Below, one piece after another: positions 58,601 to 64,000 of a DNA stretch of 64,000 nt. Position 1 is the stretch's first letter. Each line of letters opens with the position of its first letter. The position numbers and the translations under genes were made by a program. The notes beneath the pieces were generated by a model, which was given only the letters and a program-made list of their open reading frames with translations, did not search any database and had not been told where the DNA came from. The DNA comes from Prostheceraeus crozeri (Eukaryota; Platyhelminthes; Polycladida; Euryleptidae): contig CAJQUW010012546.1 in NCBI GenBank assembly GCA_907163375.1, forward strand, positions 62,001 to 126,000, written 5' to 3'.

Positions 58601-60072
58601 ATCTCATACCATACACATACTCCATCACATACTTTTCGTTTTGCTGTGTAAAATCAACTGTATCAAATATACTCAAGTCACATATAGTACAACAAATTCT
58701 ACGAGTAATTGACAATTCATTGTCAGAACGTATTAAGGACTGTACTGATTTATTTACCTCTGTGTAATCTGTTTACATCAATTTTGAATGCACAATTATC
58801 ATAGACATGTTGCTACATGTGTTGTTTTGTGTTGGAAGCAGAATTGAAAATGGTTTTTTAATGATTGGAATACGATTTTACACGGATGTAACACGCTTTT
58901 GCTCTTGTCTTTGTTATTCAATGCAAAAATTGTTTTTATCTTGTATGTGGCTTATTTATATTACACATTTTTCTGATGGATTATGCAATTTATTTTGGCT
59001 TATTTAGTTTTGTGCTTTATCATCTATTCTGCATAATATTGTTCTATGTGATAATAATTTGAAAGCAATAATGATGACAATTTTGCTGTACATAGGTAAT
59101 GAACTTTGAAATATACAGTCATGTTTGATAGTCTCAAAATTAGTGACATAAGGTTGCATAAAAGTGGATAAGGAAGGCATAGTATTCAAATCAGATCTGA
59201 CAATTTCATGCTCAACAGATAGTATTTCTGTTGATAGTTTTTTTTACCGACACTGCTTCTGTGTCGTCGCGCCAGGATAGGTAGGAATGTCTGATGATGT
59301 AATCAACCGCCTGATCAAGAAGTAATCAGCTGCCTGATCAAAGGCATGCCTTCCCGGATTCGACAAGTCATTGAAATTTATGGTAAGGTTACGAAATATT
59401 TGTGACCTCCAACGAACGTACCATAGGCGCTTTTAAGTATTCACCTTGCTCCATTTTGTTGCACCGACTTGATCGACCTGCAACATGAGGGGCAACTTAT
59501 GTTTGTGGAAATTTTGATCTACATCACTTCGATTGCAGGTGTGAAGTTTGCAGAAATTCGACTAGAATGTTTTGTTAATATTTTGGGCTGCGAGATCCAG
59601 ATGTCAAAAATATCCTTTTCGCGGCATCATGAGCGTTTTTAAGTCTACCTTATCTTCGATTCATCCTTTGATAGAAATTGATGCGGAAGTTCCATCCATC
59701 CAATTGATATTTTCGTGAAATACTGTATAATGTGTGTTAGTGATGATTAAATACACTGATCATGCATTATTGTAATAATGAGGGAGTGCTGTTTAATTAA
59801 CCGGTGTTAGTTGATGATATCTTTCTCAAGATCATCATCTTTACTTCGCTTTTTATCAACTCCATTTATGTGAAGCAAGGAATGAGTAATTCGACCATAA
59901 AAATATGACTTTTGGCTACTTGATTTCTACTCCAGCTCAATGTTAAAACTTTACTCTATTCCTGATATTAGCAGAGGGAATTGAGATCTATCAAGATCAT
60001 TCAGAAATAGCCAACGAAAATCTAAATTGTGTGAATATATACACGTGTATTATCATTATATATACTCGTATA

Positions 60073-60078
<6 letters not shown>
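55641..60078. other. 4.4 kb without a recognisable gene
   Basis: AT-rich DNA. At 58295-58320 a ttcaataaataaatgaat run resembles the 3' tail of a LINE but no coding remnant precedes it. At about 59302-59342 a 20 nt phrase around cctgatcaa is repeated twice. No other structure was seen. Confidence 0.45.

Positions 60079-60147
<69 letters not shown>
60079..60147. repeat. (TA)n microsatellite
   Basis: About 69 bp of uninterrupted TA dinucleotides, grading into a short TG/TA mix to about 60172. A second shorter TA tract lies at 60352-60369, on the other side of the ribozyme palindrome. Confidence 0.95.
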
Positions 60148-60151
<4 letters not shown>

Positions 60152-60228
60152 ATGTGTGTGTGTGTATATATATTTAGACAAGTAACCTGGCAATTGATAA
60201 ATTTATCAAATCTCAACAGATGTAACCA

Positions 60229-60270
60229 CCACGAGACATGTTTCGACCTGTTGGGCCTCATCAGTCGTGG
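60229..60270 (-). ncRNA. Hammerhead ribozyme, minimal type I (minus strand)
   Basis: Read on the minus strand: stem I 5' CCACGA (60270-60265), core CTGATGA (60264-60258), stem II GGCC (60257-60254), loop CAACA, stem II 3' GGTC (one G-U pair), GAAA (60244-60241), CATG as a minimal stem III, then cleavage triplet GUC (its G shared with CATG) and stem I 3' TCGTGG (60234-60229). Every conserved core residue is present, including G10.1-C11.1 and A15.1-U16.1. Expected cleavage is after the C at 60235. A very short palindromic stem III is the form described for Penelope-like and retrozyme hammerheads, which often act as dimers. Activity is predicted, not shown. Confidence 0.85.
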
Positions 60271-60283
60271 GGTTCAAACCTAC

Positions 60284-60325
60284 CCACGACTGATGAGGCC
60301 CAACAGGCCGAAACATATCTCGTGG
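60284..60325 (+). ncRNA. Hammerhead ribozyme, minimal type I (plus strand)
   Basis: Stem I 5' CCACGA (60284-60289), core CTGATGA (60290-60296), stem II GGCC (60297-60300), loop CAACA, stem II 3' GGCC (60306-60309), GAAA (60310-60313), CATA, then triplet AUC (60317-60319) and stem I 3' TCGTGG (60320-60325). AUC is an allowed NUH triplet, but the G-to-A change at 16.2 removes the C-G pair of the tiny stem III, so this copy may be weaker than the minus-strand one. Stem I can extend beyond an internal loop by AACC (60277-60280) with GGTT (60327-60330). Confidence 0.8.
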
Positions 60326-60379
60326 TGGTTACATCTGTTGAGATTTGATAAATATATATATATATATATAATATATTTG

Positions 60380-61679
60380 CAACCTAACTGCGCTAGATTG
60401 AATTCGAAAGAAACTATACGTAGTTTCTTCAACCGAACATGTACTTTATACTAAAATCAATTAAAATCAAATCACATATTGTTCAGAGCAACTGCGTAGA
60501 AGAGAGGTCAGAGAGAATTTACAATGCGAGATACAATGGTGCTGATCTATTCCGTTCATTGGATAATTCACTTTGATTCACTTCAATGAAAATATATTCC
60601 AGAATGAAAGGGTATTTACATTAGCCGAGAATCGAGAAATTATCAGACTTTCGGTGATGTTCGTGCATAGAAAATTCTGTCGGACATGGATAGCTTTTAA
60701 GATGTTCGCTTATTTGAGTATAGCAAGGTGCCTTTTAGTGACCCGATGTACCACGTATGACAGCGGTCACAACTGTATAAATAAGAGATGTCAGATTTCA
60801 AGCCAAAGAGTTAGATTCGCAAATTCCCTGGGAACGTCGAAGTTCGTCCTGTCTTCAACATTAATAAATTGCGAAGTTATTATCACAACGAAGATGGCAT
60901 TTCGAATGGCTTCCCTGTTTCCCTGCCTTTAATTTGTTTATTTTAAAAATTTTGATAGCCTTGCTCAGCAATAACTCCATGAAGAGTGACATATCGAGTC
61001 AAAACAATGAATTACGAAGAAAGGGCATGAGAATGTTTTGAATGTAATTGACACCGGTGCCTGGGACATCTTGTTGTTAGCTTTTATCTGAAACCTGGAA
61101 AGACAGAAAGAAAAGCGGAAAAAATTTTTCGTAATTGAGCTTCAAAATCCTTTGATCAAGCCGCAAACAGTTGGAATCCTGACATTCAACTGTCTACCAG
61201 AAGTAGTAGCATGCATTGAGCACTCAGTTTTTCGAGACAGTTCTGTCTGTTTGTCATGGCATGATATCATAAATTTTTTTTATCATATTGTATCGTAGAA
61301 ATTCATCAGAGATGGGATTCCTTCTCCCCCCCCACCTCTCAACTTATGTCTTCGGCAGCAGCGGAGTAACTTAGGACAATGTATTACAATCCCTTTTTAA
61401 CATCCCGGGATTTTGGATACGGAAAATTACGAAATTCTTAAGAAAACTATGAAACAAATCTCATAACACAATATTGCTTGAAGAAAATGACCATCTAATC
61501 TCTTTCTGGGTGTTAATAGCTCTTTAATTGGAAAATAGCTTTTCTGAAAAATGATATGAAATTTACCCTCTTTACTTCTCCCATTTTCTATTTTCCGATT
61601 TCAGAACATAATGAAAGATATTGAATTTAGCAACATCGAGCTACGTTTCATGATTCAAGATTTATTTATTGTTCACTAC
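60380..61679. other. No gene seen
   Basis: Unassigned DNA. A frame at 60573-60932 has no recognisable domain. One atcccgggatt motif occurs at about 61403. Confidence 0.45.
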
Positions 61680-61683
61680 TTAA

Positions 61684-63122
61684 CCCGCATTTGTTCAAGT
61701 GGACAAAAATGTCCTTCGATGCCCTTTACATTGATGCGCACTGAAGTGATGATAAAATCATAAAGCGAAAATTCATGACTTAACTTGTCTAATATTCAAC
61801 AAAAATTATCACGAAAATGTTTGGAATATAACTCACAGATATCGAATAAAATGCAAATAACCCACTGCGTTTCAGGGGGGGGACAAAAATGTCCTTCCTA
61901 ATCGCTATATTCTACAATGATTGAATTACTACACATGAACTGTCGTTGAGGAAACCAATTAACCAATCACAGTTAGGAAAGCGTTATTGCGGGTGATTTA
62001 GTTGTACTGCGACATACTTGTGCAGACGCTAAGAAGGTAAACAATAGCTTGATTTTTGCGGCAAATAGGTTCATATGTAGCTGTAGCATATGTATACATG
62101 TATACTATAGGCCTCAAGCTATGACATCTTTTCCATACATGATGGAGATGGTGGAGACCAACCGTCAAGGTCGAAGAAAACTATAGGCCTCTTTATTTGA
62201 TTGAAATGTGGGCTATTATCGGATTTCTTCTACTACTTTTTTCCCTCTCATGGCCGTTCTATCTTCCGAAAACGATGTTAGGGGAGTTCTTCGTCAGGAT
62301 AATGTCGAAACCCGATCTTCTAGACTTGCAAGAGATAAACTGGAGGCAGTGAGTTTTTTTTTGATCGATAGCACAATCAAGGCGCCTCTCTAACTTTGGA
62401 TGAACAGCATATCCCTACTGTGGACGATGCCGTGATATGCCATCCAAGCTTATCAAATATGGACTAAAGCTTTGGCTTGTGTGTGACTCTGAAAATTGCT
62501 TTCTGCAATTTGCAGTTTTATTATACACGTAGATTGGAAGAAACTCGTGAAACACCTCTCGGTGAATATCACGTGCTTTCTCTTACTGATTTTCTCAGAC
62601 ACATGAGGAAATGTCACATGTGATACTTTCTTTACTCCAATCAGTCTTGTACGACAACTCTTTGAAAGAGGCATGACTCTCGTCGGAAATGTCAAAGAAA
62701 ACCGTCGTGAGCTTCGCAATGGCTTCTCATCATCAAAGAAATCTTTTTTCAATGATCCAGGCCCTCAACAGTGTCGATAACTGCAAAGTTCCTTTTTTTA
62801 CGTCGCAAAGAGAAACAAGGCTCTGAATCTCATTTCAACCACTCACAAGAGGAGTGTTTCAGACCAATCGATGGAAAAGCAGAAGCCTGATGTGGTATTA
62901 CTACAATCAGACGAATGGTGGTGTAGATGCAGCTGACGAACATTTGATGACTTATACCGTCAAGTTCAAATTGCGAAGGTGGCATGTCGCGAATGTCAGA
63001 GACTTGTCAAATCTGCCTCAAATGTAAACAATTTAAGAGTACAGAAGGAAGAATCTGAAATCAATACGACTCTTAGGGAACAGTTATTGAATGCTTTATT
63101 GATATGTTTGTCTGAGAAGCAG
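61684..63122 (+). mobile_element. piggyBac element remnant
   Basis: TTAA at 61680-61683 followed by cccgcatttgttcaagtgg fits the left end of a piggyBac (TTAA target, CCC start). A subterminal relative of this end recurs at about 61859-61896, both containing ggacaaaaatgtccttc. The transposase C-terminal half is readable at 62.6-63.1 kb. No right end was identified, so the right boundary given is simply the end of the coding remnant. Confidence 0.55.
62606..63050 (+). pseudogene. piggyBac transposase C-terminal remnant
   Basis: Across several frames the plus strand gives FFTPISLVRQLFERGMTLVG, then NVKENRRELRNGF, YVAKRNKALNLISTTH and KPDVV, and, after a frameshift near 62895, YYNQTNGGVDAADEH followed by TYTVKFKLRRW. 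The order R-G-M-x-x-x-G-T/N, N-K-A-x-x-L-x-S-T, then N-x-x-x-G-G-V-D-x-x-D is diagnostic of piggyBac; the last motif contains the third catalytic Asp. The N-terminal part with the first two Asp residues is not readable. Stops and shifts make it inactive. Confidence 0.8.
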
Positions 63123-63641
63123 TTACTTTTGTCAATTATTGAAATCTAAACAAATAGCTGTGTTGCATTGCGTAATCGTGATTGTTTATAATAAAGATTA
63201 ACATGCCAACCGAATCCATCAATATTTCCAAATATTTTGCTGTTGTATTGAAGTATGATGTTGAATGTGTGTAATGAGTGACTAAATGACCATTCATGCA
63301 CATAACTAAATGAAACAATGTCTTTCGCGTAAGGCAACTTTCTGATAACCAAATTTTTGTATCATTTCTACTTGTCAGTTTGCAAGTTAATTTGTTTTTA
63401 GTCCTGTCTACTAAGTCTAAAAATTGAAAATACTGAATACTGATGAATGATACTGAAAGAGCAATACTAAAAGCAAAAAATCACGATCACAAAGCGGAAA
63501 TATAATGGAAAAAACTATTGTGAAATAAATTCAAGAGAAAATTTACATAATACTGAATACTATTAAATAATACTTAATATGTAATACTAGATAAAGAAAT
63601 CGGCAAAAAAAAAATGACTGATGGAGAAACTTTAAACAGTC
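63123..63641. other. No gene seen
   Basis: AT-rich DNA with aatactgaatact occurring near 63432 and again near 63551. Confidence 0.5.
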
Positions 63642-64000
63642 TCAGCTGCCCCTGACATCGCACTTCGTTTTATTACTACTGCCTAGGTGTCTGGTCCAGA
63701 GAGCCTCCATTGTAACCCGTTTGCGCCAGTTCTTTTCACGGTCAATTATACGAAGACATTTAAAGTCAACTCGATGACAATGCTGGTGCACATGCTTCGC
63801 TACCTCTCATCTCTGCACATCGATGTTGCGGACTGCACGTTTATGCCCCTTCTTTCTCTCCTCGATCGGCCTTTGTGTCTCACCCACATACTTCCAGTCA
63901 CAGTCAGCACACTCTAAGGAGTAAACAACACCGAGCTGTAGAGGTGGTGCTGGTCTTTTCTTTACCAGAAGTGATCGTAGAGTCTGGACGGGTCTTGATG
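63642..64000 (-). pseudogene. Penelope-like element, GIY-YIG endonuclease end
   Basis: On the minus strand, entering from the window edge, the frame reads LGVVYSLECADCDWKYVGET with GIY-type GVVY and YIG-type YVG. It continues QRPIEERKKGHKRAV with the conserved Arg and His, and KHVHQHCHRVDFKCLRIIDR then EALWTRH. This is the GIY-YIG nuclease fused to Penelope-type reverse transcriptases. A TGA at 63807-63809 interrupts it, and the final stop is at 63642-63644. The reverse transcriptase would lie beyond 64000. The enzyme nicks target DNA to prime reverse transcription. The minus-strand hammerhead at 60.2 kb has the same orientation, but 3.4 kb and a piggyBac remnant separate them. Confidence 0.85.

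Larger units (their letters stand above)
60201..60353. repeat. Palindrome with 71 bp arms carrying two hammerhead ribozymes
   Basis: Left arm 60201-60271 and right arm 60283-60353 are inverted copies separated by 11 nt, with two mismatches noticed (60237 against its partner, and 60246 against its partner). Both mismatches fall inside the ribozyme cores. TA repeats flank both sides. Confidence 0.93.

Noticed and set aside
60022-60454. Frames across the (TA)n and palindrome on both strands
   Set aside because: They consist of YI repeats from the microsatellite plus translated ribozyme arm; the near-identical products on both strands come only from the palindrome.
1-64000. CRISPR arrays, bacterial operons, riboswitches
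   Set aside because: Introns, animal transposon families and base composition indicate a eukaryotic nuclear genome; no regularly spaced repeat-spacer structure was seen.

Overview
The window reads as metazoan nuclear DNA, probably from an invertebrate. It is AT-rich, spliced introns are visible in transposon genes, and the repeat mix is typically animal: Harbinger/HARBI1, hAT, Tc1/mariner, piggyBac, a CR1/jockey-type LINE, Penelope-like and tRNA-derived SINE sequence. The standard genetic code fits every recognised frame. No host protein-coding gene, rRNA gene or canonical tRNA gene could be identified, so the window is best read as a gene-poor transposon graveyard with a few young insertions. 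The species cannot be named from the sequence.

Region by region. 1-15 kb is mostly unassigned AT-rich DNA with a 387 bp palindrome (2.64-3.03 kb) carrying hammerhead-like boxes and two LINE fragments (5.65 and 9.99-10.91 kb). 15.4-22.7 kb holds a 1.5 kb Harbinger element with TTA target duplications that carries only a broken MADF gene, then a nearly full-length LINE (ORF1 broken, ORF2 open for 1008 codons), all bracketed by inverted arrays of a GCGCTTGGTAC motif. 24.1-26.6 kb is a second, inactivated Harbinger: a HARBI1-type transposase with one intron, plus the convergent tail of its coiled-coil partner.

27.6-38.0 kb is a four-element nest. A Harbinger (TSD ctg, about 2.86 kb when the insertions are subtracted) was invaded by a non-autonomous hAT (TSD ctatggat) and by an autonomous-looking hAT (TSD aaaatgag) with an intact 704-codon transposase. 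A Tc1/IS630-type element then landed in the first hAT; its very long inverted repeats (655 and 697 bp) contain 21 bp tandem units and a duplicated piece of the transposase gene.

38-53 kb contains a cccgggat-rich repeat, a dead mariner with both TIRs and TA duplications, a decayed hAT-like element, two LINE reverse-transcriptase remnants, a 96 bp in-frame tandem repeat, a tRNA-derived SINE and a deleted Tc1 element. 53-64 kb has a minisatellite, a long (TA)n tract, a 71 bp-armed palindrome containing two divergently oriented hammerhead ribozymes, a piggyBac remnant, and the GIY-YIG endonuclease end of a Penelope-like element at the right edge.

The genes do not form a host pathway; each works, or worked, for its own transposon. 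The most interesting items are the hammerhead pair at 60.2 kb, the Tc1-like element whose right arm is an inverted copy of its left end, the datable nest at 27.6-38.0 kb, and the LINE in which a single TGA separates ORF1 from ORF2 in the same frame.
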